Part shown: positions 49,701 to 58,294 of the stretch, piece after piece | How positions within the stretch are numbered: position 1 is the first letter of the stretch | Layout of the letters: each line of letters opens with the position of its first letter | IMG/VR virus record: IMGVR_UViG_3300037487_001109 | Coordinates: 1 to 58,749 of that record | Length of the DNA: 58,749 nt | Direction: 5' to 3' (one strand) | Source of the DNA: a virus | Program-made: the position numbers and the translations under genes | The notes under the pieces: generated by a model | Database searches by the model: none | Told to the model about the DNA's origin: nothing | What the model saw: the letters and a program-made list of their open reading frames with translations, nothing else

Positions 49701-50859
49701 TAGTATTGAACTGGTCGTTTTGAAGAGTATTACTGGCATTAAAAGTTCTAGTTTGCTGCTCCTGACCTGTAACAAATTGATTCTGCTGCACCTGCCCACT
49801 AAACGCAGTGGAAACTGGCATAGTGTTATTTTGTGTGAAGTTTGCAAGGTTCTGCTGCCCCAATTGAGAGAAGCTAACAGATGGCATTACCTGTACCTGC
49901 TGTCCTGCATTTGAGTACTCAGTAGGCGCCATCTCAGTGTTTACTCTCTGAGTAACATTTTGCCCGAGTAACTGGTCTCCATATTGAGATAGCTTTAGTC
50001 TCTCGCCTGCTGACATTAAATCAGATGCTTTTCTTGCTACAGAACTTCTGGCACCAAAGCCTCCTGCATTGGCAATGTCTGCGGCTCCAGACCTGACACC
50101 AACTTCATACGCCCTATCTTGTACGGCGTCTGGTAATCTGCCGCTGGCATAAGTTTCTGCACGCTGCCCTTGACTGGCCAGCTGTTGTCTTACGCCTGGC
50201 AGAGCAGTATCGAGCTGCTGAGTCCTCTGCTGTTGATTAAACACGTTATCAACAGAAGTTTCTTGCCTCTTCAGAGCTGATGCAGCCGGGACGTATCCCT
50301 TTAGACTCTGGAGCTCTGTGCTCATGGTGTCTAGAGCTAGCTCTTTAGAAAGGCCGTAGTTTTTTACAGTCTCTCCCCTATTAAACTCCCCATATTTCTG
50401 AGCAAACTTTTTAACGTCTGTAAATTTATACGGTGCAGACTTTATAGGCTGATAGTTAGATGTGAAAGGAGATGGGAACTGCCCAAGCATATTGGCAGGA
50501 CCAAAAGCATATGGACCTACAGGGACTGCACCATATGCTCCACCGCCTGAGCTACCATACATGGCTTTATTTGGAGCCTGCTTTATGGAGCCCACATCTC
50601 CGGCTTCAGTTCTGTACTCAGTTTGACCACCTGCAAAATCTAGAGGAGATGAAGTTTTACCTTCGTAATTAACTGTCATGCCCGTAGCTTCCTGCGGGCC
50701 TATGCCTAATTTAAACTGGTGTAACCCATTTTCGGAATTTAAATACTGACCAGTTATAGTCTGACCATTAGCAAGCGTAACTGTAGGAGGAGGGCTTTTT
50801 GTATTCCCTAAAATTACTACACCTTTAGTAGTGGTAGGCCGTATTACTATTTTTCCCAT
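46738..50859 (-). CDS. Large ejection-type virion protein
   Basis: A 1373-residue protein. Gln/Asn-rich helical segments lie at about 190-420 (LQNDQFNTTNKNQFAMDKF), then a Ser/Gly/Thr low-complexity linker (about 455-540). A C-terminal half follows with many Gly/Ala hydrophobic stretches (LVGGLSTLGQENPYLLGTIL, GVGTAGAAGYAAYDGIANGA). Adjacent to the transglycosylase and the 1926-residue protein, it likely completes a set of three ejection proteins. No enzyme motif. Confidence 0.7.
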   Translation of the reverse strand: MGKIVIRPTTTKGVVILGNTKSPPPTVTLANGQTITGQYLNSENGLHQFKLGIGPQEATGMTVNYEGKTSSPLDFAGGQTEYRTEAGDVGSIKQAPNKAMYGSSGGGAYGAVPVGPYAFGPANMLGQFPSPFTSNYQPIKSAPYKFTDVKKFAQKYGEFNRGETVKNYGLSKELALDTMSTELQSLKGYVPAASALKRQETSVDNVFNQQQRTQQLDTALPGVRQQLASQGQRAETYASGRLPDAVQDRAYEVGVRSGAADIANAGGFGARSSVARKASDLMSAGERLKLSQYGDQLLGQNVTQRVNTEMAPTEYSNAGQQVQVMPSVSFSQLGQQNLANFTQNNTMPVSTAFSGQVQQNQFVTGQEQQTRTFNASNTLQNDQFNTTNKNQFAMDKFNYQVGLAGAYAGAAQTNLNTGMAIDQQNKSEETFKDMLNKAQDAGTVASILQGIGLSATTISNILGGFKNSGSSTSSGNSDLGVPDGGTTGGTGVDTSISGVSTPDSFNLDTTDTSSSIGGGVEGGTGLDTPTGSGTPDFSLDTGDSDYSLTRSATTPRTMASTLSPQMAETQKASGLTLRSTATAPLAADLDHAAESVLNTAGIYSKPQPNTVPAGVDTRGNTVYADRSLITSSNVAAGAKFVSGIKEVVSPFYALNAEDNAKLDSIASAASDINILASLTDAVQRKDSKAFINTMLSATKQDAVDKIAKQFEDPTNKSRGVGGVNAIYAATQLYNNWDGMSSAQKTLGIAALGIKGFQTATGQNLGATEVIAPTYDSNGKLSTPGLTVGQGLDLLNSGYNMYSLAKNWDQYNTIQKIVGVTGNVTSLASSAKNMGLLGYGVDGSAVPGITAEGLSKIGAIDVPQYGVGAIQLPAGTTLPNGYTGVKTADGSVVAVPTPNANTTGPSTTNLVLGGATTLLGGYSVYNNWGSKGTQGALNGAAGGSALVGGLSTLGQENPYLLGTILVASTVGGGMGKGPASTALGVGTAGAAGYAAYDGIANGAGGAGGAMGGVAAGVSTGIGIYSALNSNMSSKQKATEARQAVENGVAAYFTAGISSLAQFADAKLFGGKGEKLRDKLDKYNPSSIISDKIMSTALGAIPGGKNAAQQGRDAMRKHLQKSGLADDTFQITLADGTKADIGMDGKGGQHSATNPDQLTDGNGRKGMSAYDTDYTNDLDFAAGMGGRTLSRLLAGGGGTHVDQIGGQLGNASLKNVGFNQAMTEENYSKTMKNQRAMYAQSGIKSKADGYQLANQAYAEGRISELELVQSHQSLNMVFDNGSYGQAQKLMGGRNAGIAAVSGKAPAKDIDPGYSQSSPGFTPSRPVTPGDTSQRTPLQIKGMPAGIKPSKFTTRGVPMTAAPVQPAKKPTYSWMR

Positions 50860-50866
50860 ATTACTC

Positions 50867-51256
50867 TTAAGGATTCGCTAAAGTCCTAATCCACCCAAAA
50901 TGTTCACCCATTAAAAGAAACCCTATGACTGCCAGCAGTAAAACTATAACACCTGCCAATATCTTTGTATTAGTACCAACGTCTTTTCTAGTCTGTGCAA
51001 ATAGTTCCTTTACAATCTCTAGTGGTATCTGGTGTCTACCTGTAGCTGCGTCCAGTAACGTATCTTTTACCTCAACTAGCGTACCGGCAATGGCATCTAG
51101 TTTTGATAGATGGTGCATATGCGTAACCATCTGATCTACATTATCGTGGGTATCCTGTAATTTGAGTGCTACGTTCATAAGCTCTTTCTTAGCCTCCACC
51201 CATGCGCCATTCAGCAATTTACAGTTTGAGCATACTCTCTCCAACTCTTCACTCAT
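50867..51256 (-). CDS. Tail- or membrane-associated protein with C-terminal TM helix
   Basis: A 129-residue protein: CxxC start (RVCSNCKLLN), coiled coil (VALKLQDTHDNVDQMVTHMH), then a hydrophobic helix (ILAGVIVLLLAVIGFLLMG) near the end. It could be a holin/spanin-like protein or a virion component that enters membranes. Its start overlaps the 51253-52224 gene. Confidence 0.6.
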   Translation of the reverse strand: MSEELERVCSNCKLLNGAWVEAKKELMNVALKLQDTHDNVDQMVTHMHHLSKLDAIAGTLVEVKDTLLDAATGRHQIPLEIVKELFAQTRKDVGTNTKILAGVIVLLLAVIGFLLMGEHFGWIRTLANP

Positions 51257-52224
51257 ATTATATTCTTTATAGCGCCACCAGATAAAGGTACAAATACCTC
51301 CATAGGTTGACCGTTTTGTACACGTTTATACTCGTTTTCTAAATCAATGTTATTTACCAGTTGTTTGTTGGCGGCTATAGCCAAATCAGGAGCGCGGTTG
51401 TAGTTTGCGTTTATCTCTTGGCCTGCGAGGTTAAGGACATACACGTTATCAAACGGTATGTAGTCATTGTCTGTGTAAGCAGCCCTTAATCGTATTCTCC
51501 CTAAAATAGAAACCTTCACGGTTTCCGTGCACCAGGGAGCTGTAAGCCTAAATCGTCTGTATGATGGAGCAGTCTCAAGCGGAGAGTAGTCTGCTAGAAA
51601 ACCTTTCAAATTGTTACTGGGGCTCACCCAGAATAACTGGACGTATCCATTTGTAGGAGTCTTAACAATTCCGGTAAGCTGCGCAAATGAATTAGCAGTA
51701 TACTTTAACTGCCCTTTAGTAAGCCGTAGGTACTCTCCTACAATTTGCTCACCTTTATAGTTTGTAGTTATAATTTCTCGTCCAGTAGCATCTAGTCCCT
51801 GCACAATAATGTATGAATCTGCGTCTTCCTGACATGTAGCCAAGGCACCAATCCTGGCACCAGCAGCAAAAGGAATATCATAAACTGTAGGATAATAATT
51901 TGGGTCTTCTACTATAGCCTTGTCAGCAGGCATACAGCCATACATATCTTTAGAGCTGTGGTAATCAAACCACTTATCCCAGACAGTTCCTACCCTATCC
52001 CCTATTCGTATTTTTATAGGGACTTCTAGTTCGTATGGAATTGTTATGCAGCCCTTTTGGGCGCAAAAAGAGAATGTTCTTAAATTGCCATGTTGACCGG
52101 AGAATAACATGTGCTGCATTACTTGCTGCACAAAGCCAGGCACTGTCGGTGCGTCTACGCACGAACCTCCGCGACCATCATACTTGGCTAGAATCTCTTT
52201 GGCTTGACGAAATATTAGAGGCAC
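51253..52224 (-). CDS. Tail protein (tube or adaptor candidate)
   Basis: A 323-residue protein. The conserved-looking start FRQAKEILAKYDGRGGSC, FVQQVMQHMLFSGQHGNLRTF, CAQKGCITIPYELEVPIKIR and VWDKWFDYH leads into beta-rich sequence with a PFDNVYVLNLAGQEI end. It is encoded between the ejection proteins and small tail proteins and near the nozzle-like gene, so a tail tube or adaptor role is likely; the fold is not recognised with certainty. Confidence 0.65.
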   Translation of the reverse strand: MPLIFRQAKEILAKYDGRGGSCVDAPTVPGFVQQVMQHMLFSGQHGNLRTFSFCAQKGCITIPYELEVPIKIRIGDRVGTVWDKWFDYHSSKDMYGCMPADKAIVEDPNYYPTVYDIPFAAGARIGALATCQEDADSYIIVQGLDATGREIITTNYKGEQIVGEYLRLTKGQLKYTANSFAQLTGIVKTPTNGYVQLFWVSPSNNLKGFLADYSPLETAPSYRRFRLTAPWCTETVKVSILGRIRLRAAYTDNDYIPFDNVYVLNLAGQEINANYNRAPDLAIAANKQLVNNIDLENEYKRVQNGQPMEVFVPLSGGAIKNII

Positions 52225-52544
52225 TACTCATTAGCCTCCTTACTACATACAGCTACAGGAGCTAACGTAGTGTCCCCCAGAGTACCGCTGTCTGATACGC
52301 CTGTTTTGATGACTGATATTTCCTGCCCAGTAGCTGGGTCAAGATTGGGGTTATATACTGGAGCCAACACACCCTGAAGTGGTTGAGGCTGGATTATACC
52401 AGATGCTGGTGATGTGTCCGGGTCGCTGTTGGCCATGAGTTTCCTTCTTTGTAAAATACGCTGTTGTCTTTCCGCAATACGAGCACTAGATGGAGCTGCA
52501 GGCTGGGCTGCACGATACCGCTGCCCACAAGAACTGCAGCCCAT
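52224..52544 (-). CDS. Small virion-associated protein with N-terminal CxxC
   Basis: A 106-residue protein starting GCSSCGQRYRAAQPAAP, then basic helix (ARIAERQQRILQRRK), then a polar Pro-rich region. The short Cys start recurs in other tail proteins here. Overlaps the next gene by one base. Function unknown. Confidence 0.6.
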   Translation of the reverse strand: MGCSSCGQRYRAAQPAAPSSARIAERQQRILQRRKLMANSDPDTSPASGIIQPQPLQGVLAPVYNPNLDPATGQEISVIKTGVSDSGTLGDTTLAPVAVCSKEANE

Positions 52545-52553
52545 CTTATTCCC

Positions 52554-52808
52554 TTACTGATTCAGGCAAACGCCAGCAGCTTTAACAAAGGTACTGGCCT
52601 GATTAGTTCCTCTGCTTACCAGACCGGATGCTTGTGGAACTTCACTATTAGCAAACGTGTACTGTTGGCCAGAAGCAAACCAATAACCGTACTGATAGAA
52701 AGGCAGAAGCAATCTCGCGTATGCTCCAGTCAATCCATCTCTAATAGCTAGTTTAGGGGTACTACAAAGGGGCAATAGCTGAACAGATGACATATTATTC
52801 TCCGACAA
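52554..52808 (-). CDS. Small tail-region protein
   Basis: An 84-residue protein (SVQLLPLCSTPKLAIRDG, YQYGYWFASGQQYTFANSE). Its mixed hydrophobic composition suggests a structural protein. Not recognised. Confidence 0.55.
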   Translation of the reverse strand: MSENNMSSVQLLPLCSTPKLAIRDGLTGAYARLLLPFYQYGYWFASGQQYTFANSEVPQASGLVSRGTNQASTFVKAAGVCLNQ

Positions 52809-52820
52809 ATTAAAACTAAA

Positions 52821-53027
52821 TTATTTCCTGCTAACCCAAGGGTCAGTAGGAGTAGGCTCTTCAGTCTTACTACGCTGAAGCTTGGCCTCTACTTCTGCTG
52901 GGTACCCTTGACCACTTATGTCCATTGCTGGAGCTAAGTTAGGATTCTTGAAAAAGGGTGTACCCTTCCAACCAGCACCAATACGGGCTAAATTTTTTGC
53001 TTCGTCGTATACTTCAAGTTCTGCCAT
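52821..53027 (-). CDS. Small tail-region protein
   Basis: A 68-residue protein (AELEVYDEAKNLARIGAGW, then DPWVSRK at the end). AAAGG precedes the ATG at 53027. Position suggests a head-tail accessory role. Not recognised. Confidence 0.55.
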   Translation of the reverse strand: MAELEVYDEAKNLARIGAGWKGTPFFKNPNLAPAMDISGQGYPAEVEAKLQRSKTEEPTPTDPWVSRK

Positions 53028-53092
53028 ATAATTCCTTTTAAAGGTTCTACTGTTATTCTAACTAAGTTTAATGATAATGAAAATAGTCTATA

Positions 53093-53548
53093 TTAGAAGC
53101 CGCTAAAATATGCTGAAAACTTCTGCACAATAAGACCATTAGTGTAATCATCTGCCACTATATCCGCTACTAAAGCAGCCGGCAGCAGCGCATTCCCAGT
53201 CTTTATCTTAGTCCATCCTATAGGCACTGTACCATCTAAAGAAACAAACTGCTGAATCTGGAACTGATTGCCGTCATTAATTGGGTATATGTTGTGCCAG
53301 GCACCCTGACTAAACACATAAATACCCATAAAGGAGCCAGCATTACTGAGCCTAAACCACACATTTGTAGTCTGGCTGGAACTCGGCTGTACGTTCCCTA
53401 CTATTACGTTAGTAACACTGGCTGGAATCTGTACGCCAAGATAGGTAGGCAGCGCTTTTATCAGGTCTATAAAGGTTGTAAAGCAGGCGTTCTCGGGGAC
53501 CCCCTGTACTACTAAAGTGCCTGCTACTAAGTTTTCTGGGTTAAACAT
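53093..53548 (-). CDS. Tail-region beta-rich protein
   Basis: A 151-residue protein; ATG 53548 chosen because AGGAG lies ten bases upstream (a TTG at 53572 is in frame). Beta-rich with VSLDGTVPIGWTKIKTGNA, resembling small carbohydrate-binding or collar-like tail domains. It overlaps the nozzle gene end by 22 bases. Confidence 0.6.
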   Translation of the reverse strand: MFNPENLVAGTLVVQGVPENACFTTFIDLIKALPTYLGVQIPASVTNVIVGNVQPSSSQTTNVWFRLSNAGSFMGIYVFSQGAWHNIYPINDGNQFQIQQFVSLDGTVPIGWTKIKTGNALLPAALVADIVADDYTNGLIVQKFSAYFSGF

Positions 53549-55383
53549 GATGTAAATGCTCCTATACGCCAATCATTATTACACTGCCCACATAGCTCAA
53601 TTTCCTTGTAATCATTACAAGATGTAACTTGCTGCCCTTGTGGCATAGGGATAGCTTTAAGTAAGTACTCATGCATCTCCCAGTACTTGCCTTCTATTGT
53701 AAACCGTAATTGTACTTTTCTAAAGCTATCATATTGAAGGCTAGACACCGGATCACAGCCGGGGTCTAGAGGGCTACCAAGCGTAAGGTCCCTGAAATTG
53801 TGGGCTGCCAGCCCATTTACGCTACAGTTGTCTGGCCACCCGCAGGAGCGCCACGGAGCAGCGTGCTCAAAGGACCCCCACTGTATGAACCTGTTGCCAT
53901 GCGAAGGCTTATACTCTACGGACAGCTTAAAGTCCCCCTGCACATTCCTAAGCCCTAAATCCATAGAGTGGAGATTCTTATTAACAAACGGAGACTGAAA
54001 GTCATACTCTTTTGTGTATATGTAGGCCTTGGCATAGCGCACAGAATCTCCGTCTGTGTCGTAAGTAGTACTCGGGTTAAACTCATACAGCGCGTTTACT
54101 GATAGCTCATCTTTGGACATGACAAAGCACCTGCCATTGACAGTTACCATGTCCATAGGGCTTACCCCTGTCCATAGCCCAGGCCATATCGGAGCAGTGT
54201 CTTTGCCAAGAGTTGCAAGGTTATCAAGCTCAAGCACGGCAAACCCGGCATTTGCAACGTCAAACGTGGGTACTCTGGCTCTTGAATAGCTTGTAACTCT
54301 GTGCGGGTTTACCGTAGTAAATACCTTATTTCTAAAAGTACCCATAACGCTAAAAGGTATAAGGGCATCATCTGAATACTTGAGCCAATTCATCACCTCT
54401 CTAGACAGTGGAACCTGTGCCCACTTTTTCTGCTCCTGTCTGGACATTGATATTGTGCGTACTTGCCCGTCATTGCCCAGATAGAATAAATCAGAATTTA
54501 TATGAGTAAGTGAACGCGGCCCTGCTATGCCACCCGTGGCTACAAGGCATGAACCAAACGGTGTGGTCTCCCATGTAGTTCTAGGATTCTGTGAATTGTA
54601 AGAAAATATCTGCCTGTCAGTACCTATTATGAGTGGGCCAATGCCAGTAGATGTATCTGTAAACTCTAAGAACGTCATAGCCGTTATCTGGCTATTAAAC
54701 GTATTTGTAGTGAGTTGAAAAATCTGTCCAAAGAAAGAGCCGGCCGGAGCAATTACTTCCTCAAACGATATAGGAGCATTAGGTGTAGCTAAGGACCCCG
54801 TAGGGTCGCCGGCTGTAAACTCCCCGCCTGCATTAGCTATAAAAGAACGGTTCTGATTGTAGGCACTAAGAACAGATACTGGCATCTCGTAGGCTGTAGG
54901 ATTGGTACGCCTTACAGCTATGCCTTCTAGAATCACAGGGTAGTTTGGGTAATCGTGCACCACTATAAAGCGGTCGGCATTTGACCAGTTGAGACGTGGG
55001 GTATTCTCGTTAAGGGTATCTCCGTTTGGGAGCGATAGTATTGTGGTTACATACGTATCAATATTAACCAGATACATTATCCCGGCTATTATTATTATAA
55101 CGTAATTGTCTGGGCCTATTGCGTAGGGAATAAGAGCTTGAAATCTACCTGTTCCAAATATCTCAGTGTAGGGAACAATGACATTGTTTCCTATATCAAT
55201 ACCAGCATCAGGAATCTGTAAAGTTCTTTTGTCCAGTCCCCAGCGCGGAGTAGGTACACCATTTTGAATTGATATATTTATACCGGCATAAAAAGAATTT
55301 GCAGGTACGAGCGAGGGAAATTTTGAAGCGTCCTGCCCCCCTAGAAATGTATTAGTGCCATCCGTAACAATTGAGTCTGCCAC
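53527..55383 (-). CDS. Tail nozzle / stabilisation protein (beta-propeller type)
   Basis: A 618-residue beta-rich protein. The start GTNTFLGGQDASKFPSLVPA, then repeated propeller-like strands (RLNWSNADRFIVVHDYPNYP, TMTFLEFTDTSTG-like, SLTHINSDLFYLGNDGQVR), and a C-terminal Cys-containing domain ending ELCGQCNNDWRIGAFTSC. Size and composition fit the P22 gp10 / T7 gp12-type nozzle protein of short tails. Confidence 0.7.
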   Translation of the reverse strand: MADSIVTDGTNTFLGGQDASKFPSLVPANSFYAGINISIQNGVPTPRWGLDKRTLQIPDAGIDIGNNVIVPYTEIFGTGRFQALIPYAIGPDNYVIIIIAGIMYLVNIDTYVTTILSLPNGDTLNENTPRLNWSNADRFIVVHDYPNYPVILEGIAVRRTNPTAYEMPVSVLSAYNQNRSFIANAGGEFTAGDPTGSLATPNAPISFEEVIAPAGSFFGQIFQLTTNTFNSQITAMTFLEFTDTSTGIGPLIIGTDRQIFSYNSQNPRTTWETTPFGSCLVATGGIAGPRSLTHINSDLFYLGNDGQVRTISMSRQEQKKWAQVPLSREVMNWLKYSDDALIPFSVMGTFRNKVFTTVNPHRVTSYSRARVPTFDVANAGFAVLELDNLATLGKDTAPIWPGLWTGVSPMDMVTVNGRCFVMSKDELSVNALYEFNPSTTYDTDGDSVRYAKAYIYTKEYDFQSPFVNKNLHSMDLGLRNVQGDFKLSVEYKPSHGNRFIQWGSFEHAAPWRSCGWPDNCSVNGLAAHNFRDLTLGSPLDPGCDPVSSLQYDSFRKVQLRFTIEGKYWEMHEYLLKAIPMPQGQQVTSCNDYKEIELCGQCNNDWRIGAFTSCLTQKT

Positions 55384-55386
55384 ATT

Positions 55387-55746
55387 CTATTTTTCAAAAG
55401 GAGTTAGAGTTTCATCTTTCACATACAATACAGGAACTGCAGTAGACTCTTCCTCTGGTTGCTTGCCTACACGAAAGTTCTTTTTACCAAGTCTAAGTCT
55501 GCGTGCTATGTGGCCAATGGGTCCACGTAATATTTGAGCAGTAGCAGGAGCCGCAGCATCCAGAGCATTAAACTCTTCCTCAGTAATCTCTGTCACATTG
55601 TCACCTGCTGGGATGTTGCTTGTTACTTTTGTAGAAGACCCGGAGTCCTTATCCCCGACAACTCTTGTATACACATGCCCAATACCAACCTGCACTTCTC
55701 CGGTTGAGATGTTGGAAAATTTATAAAACTTGATATCTACTGTCAT
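55387..55746 (-). CDS. Virion-associated protein, paralogue of its neighbour
   Basis: A 119-residue protein beginning VDIKFYKFSNISTGEVQVGI, GHVYTRVV. The same pattern opens the next protein (EIKYYKFTDPNTS, MGFIYTCIL). The C-terminus is basic then acidic (HIARRLRLGKKNFRVG). Tandem duplication is likely. Function unknown. Confidence 0.6.
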   Translation of the reverse strand: MTVDIKFYKFSNISTGEVQVGIGHVYTRVVGDKDSGSSTKVTSNIPAGDNVTEITEEEFNALDAAAPATAQILRGPIGHIARRLRLGKKNFRVGKQPEEESTAVPVLYVKDETLTPFEK

Positions 55747-56177
55747 AGCGGTACCTCAGTACTCTTATTTGGTTTATCCTTAACAGCTACTGTACTAATT
55801 GTTGCCTTGTACATCTTACCTGCCTGCTTTGCGTTACGCATGGCCACCCTCTCTGCTGGGGTAGCTTCCCTATCTTGTAGGTGTTTAATATGCTCAGCAA
55901 CGCGTAGCTCTTCTTTTTCCCGCTTTTTAGTCTGTGCAGCTGTCTCTACTAGCGTGATACCACCGTACTCTGTTTTATCTATCTCTACTGAGCTTTCAAC
56001 ATTTGGTTTAATCTCTATAGTCTTCTCTACAGCTTCATCACTTATAACAGTTTTGTAGCCGTGGAGTATGGATGCTTTAGTTTTATGTAATATACACGTG
56101 TATATAAACCCCATCCCTTTAGACTCTTTGGAAGTATTAGGATCTGTGAATTTATAATATTTAATCTCTATTGGCAT
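55743..56177 (-). CDS. Virion-associated protein, paralogue of its neighbour
   Basis: A 144-residue protein; shared first 30 residues with the 55387-55746 product, then a charged coiled coil (QTKKREKEELRVAEHIKHLQ). Coupled to it by a 4-base overlap. Function unknown. Confidence 0.6.
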   Translation of the reverse strand: MPIEIKYYKFTDPNTSKESKGMGFIYTCILHKTKASILHGYKTVISDEAVEKTIEIKPNVESSVEIDKTEYGGITLVETAAQTKKREKEELRVAEHIKHLQDREATPAERVAMRNAKQAGKMYKATISTVAVKDKPNKSTEVPL

Positions 56178-56183
56178 ATTGTG

Positions 56184-57950
56184 CTACCCATTTATTCTAT
56201 AGATATCTACCCATCCACTAATCAGAAAGCTGGTCTGTGTAAAAACCGTCATACCCTCATTCTCGTAATCCCCTACTATAGTTCTATATGATAAACCTAA
56301 AGTAGTAGCAGTAGTACCAGGAGGAAGTATAGCCAACGCCTCTATAGTACCTTGATGGTAGTTTAATGGAAAATTAGGAGCCAAAGCAGGTAAGTATGAA
56401 AAAGTTGCTTCCGGTACTACAGGGAACCCGCTTATTACTTTACTATCGCCCAGTACATCCGTGTACACTATTTTACCACCTGTCCTGGTATTGACGTTAC
56501 CTACACTCCATGACGCCTCTATTTCGTGGTATACAGTACCTATTTCTGACGTACTAGCAGGTGACATACCAAAATCAGCGTTACTGGCTACGCTTAGCGT
56601 AGCTTTTGCGGCATAGTATCCAGATAAACAATCAGCACCAGATATATCTACAGGAATTACATCTGCGTCTATAACGGCTTCAAAATAGTAATAGGATTCA
56701 TCTACTGTAACAGGCACATTGTATACGTAGGACCCTATATTTAATCTGAATAGAGGAGGCTCACATAGGCTAGCCTGCACCACGGCATCAAGAGCCGAAA
56801 CCCTATCGTCTACTAACTCACAGCACCCAATCCTACAAACTTGAGTACCAGTCGGCATTGTAACATTAGCACCAGGAACTGGAGAGATAGTACCTGTGAG
56901 ACTTGTGCCTGTAGGAGTGCCTGTTACTGTAAGTCTGGTTTTTGGGAGTCCTGTAATCGCTGGATACCCTGCAATTATCAATACATCATTTGTAGTATAC
57001 CCAGTTGAGTCATTTACATATAGGGTATAAGACGCATTACCGTTTGTGATAGCTAATGGCGCTGTTAGCCTTGTACAAAACGGCTCAAGTCCTAGCGGTA
57101 TGGTACCTACAGCGTTAGTACCTTGAGGAGACGTACCTTCAGGTATCCAGCCATCTTGAGGTATTATAAGCGTAGAGGGCTGACCAGTAGAGTTACATAC
57201 GATAATAGGACCATTAGTAACTGCGTCTCTATCACACGGACTTACTGATATAATAGTAAGGCAGTACTGGTACTCTCCAATAGAGGTAAGTGCTATTACA
57301 GATGTTCCAGGAGTAATACCTTCACCATCGTTACAGATGGTAATAATATCATTTGGCTTAACGTCATCTACTCTATAGAAACCTGTACCAATCTGCACAG
57401 TATCCCCAGCAGACACCCCGCTGGTAGTAGTAAGTGTTATATCTATGCAATTGCCATTGGCAGGAGCTGTAAAGTCAATCTTTACGCAAGCCGTATTTGA
57501 ATCAACTTCAGGAGCAGGCGGAGCTGTATTTATAAATTCTGAACAAGCAGGGACAGCAGTACCGACAGCAGCATTGCCTGTATTGCAGTGATTAAGGATA
57601 GTGACTTGTTGGAGCCCAGAATCAAATGCCGTAACCTCGAAGTACCCATACGATTCACTCCATAGATATGAACCAATTGTAATGCTTACAAGTCCTGGAA
57701 TACTAAGTGTTGCGCTGAACCCACACGCTGGGATGTTCCACGAGTTTGCAACTTTGAGCGCTTGGGCAAACTGATTAATTATAATCTTCTGGGTATTTGA
57801 TTCCTGACATGCCGGTACACATGCATAGAAAGGAAGAGGGCTACTTGGTACGGAATTGCCTTGACAGCCACCACCGGGTGAACCACCACAGGGGTCCATA
57901 GACGCTATACAGCCACAATTAGAATTTGACCCACAGGTTGTGCAACTCAT
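56184..57950 (-). CDS. Cys-rich tail or decoration protein
   Basis: A 588-residue protein with a dense N-terminal cysteine cluster (SCTTCGSNSNCGC, then DPCGG, GGGCQ) and more cysteines throughout. The rest is Thr/Gly/Val-rich beta sandwich-like sequence (SGVSAGDTVQIGTGFYRVDDV, YTTNDVLIIAGYPAI). No enzyme motif. Probably a tail or surface structural protein; it precedes the paralogous pair and the nozzle gene. Confidence 0.65.
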   Translation of the reverse strand: MSCTTCGSNSNCGCIASMDPCGGSPGGGCQGNSVPSSPLPFYACVPACQESNTQKIIINQFAQALKVANSWNIPACGFSATLSIPGLVSITIGSYLWSESYGYFEVTAFDSGLQQVTILNHCNTGNAAVGTAVPACSEFINTAPPAPEVDSNTACVKIDFTAPANGNCIDITLTTTSGVSAGDTVQIGTGFYRVDDVKPNDIITICNDGEGITPGTSVIALTSIGEYQYCLTIISVSPCDRDAVTNGPIIVCNSTGQPSTLIIPQDGWIPEGTSPQGTNAVGTIPLGLEPFCTRLTAPLAITNGNASYTLYVNDSTGYTTNDVLIIAGYPAITGLPKTRLTVTGTPTGTSLTGTISPVPGANVTMPTGTQVCRIGCCELVDDRVSALDAVVQASLCEPPLFRLNIGSYVYNVPVTVDESYYYFEAVIDADVIPVDISGADCLSGYYAAKATLSVASNADFGMSPASTSEIGTVYHEIEASWSVGNVNTRTGGKIVYTDVLGDSKVISGFPVVPEATFSYLPALAPNFPLNYHQGTIEALAILPPGTTATTLGLSYRTIVGDYENEGMTVFTQTSFLISGWVDIYRING

Positions 57951-57970
57951 TAGTTAGTCTCCATAGCTCT

Positions 57971-58291
57971 CTATCTTACCTGATATTCAAGATGCAGATG
58001 CTCATTATCGGTGCCTTCCGCTTCCAGTATAAAATCAAAATCCTCTCCCAGTGCAACTCTGCAGTCGTTTATTGCCCCACCCTTAAAGGACGGAATTATA
58101 TGCTTACTTCTAATGTCTACCGCTAAGCCACTATAATGAAGAGACCCATTCATATGCGCACCTCCGGTCCCTTCTGTTACCACTAATTCTACATTATACT
58201 TAGTAAAAACACTATTGACTATAATCAGCCCAAGCAGGATTTCGGGCCTTATCCTTGCTATCTCTGCCCCTGATTTAATAGATACGGTCAT
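57971..58291 (-). CDS. Peptidase M15-like protein (D-Ala-D-Ala carboxypeptidase type)
   Basis: A 106-residue protein. Zinc-site pattern of the M15 family: GSLHYSGLAVDIRS (His and Asp near residues 52-59) and NEHLHLEYQ (HxH near the C-terminus, about 97-100). It would cleave the peptide side chains of murein, either as an endolysin partner or as a tail-tip enzyme. It has no signal peptide and lies next to the tail spike, which favours a virion-linked role. Confidence 0.75.
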   Translation of the reverse strand: MTVSIKSGAEIARIRPEILLGLIIVNSVFTKYNVELVVTEGTGGAHMNGSLHYSGLAVDIRSKHIIPSFKGGAINDCRVALGEDFDFILEAEGTDNEHLHLEYQVR

Positions 58292-58294
58292 TTA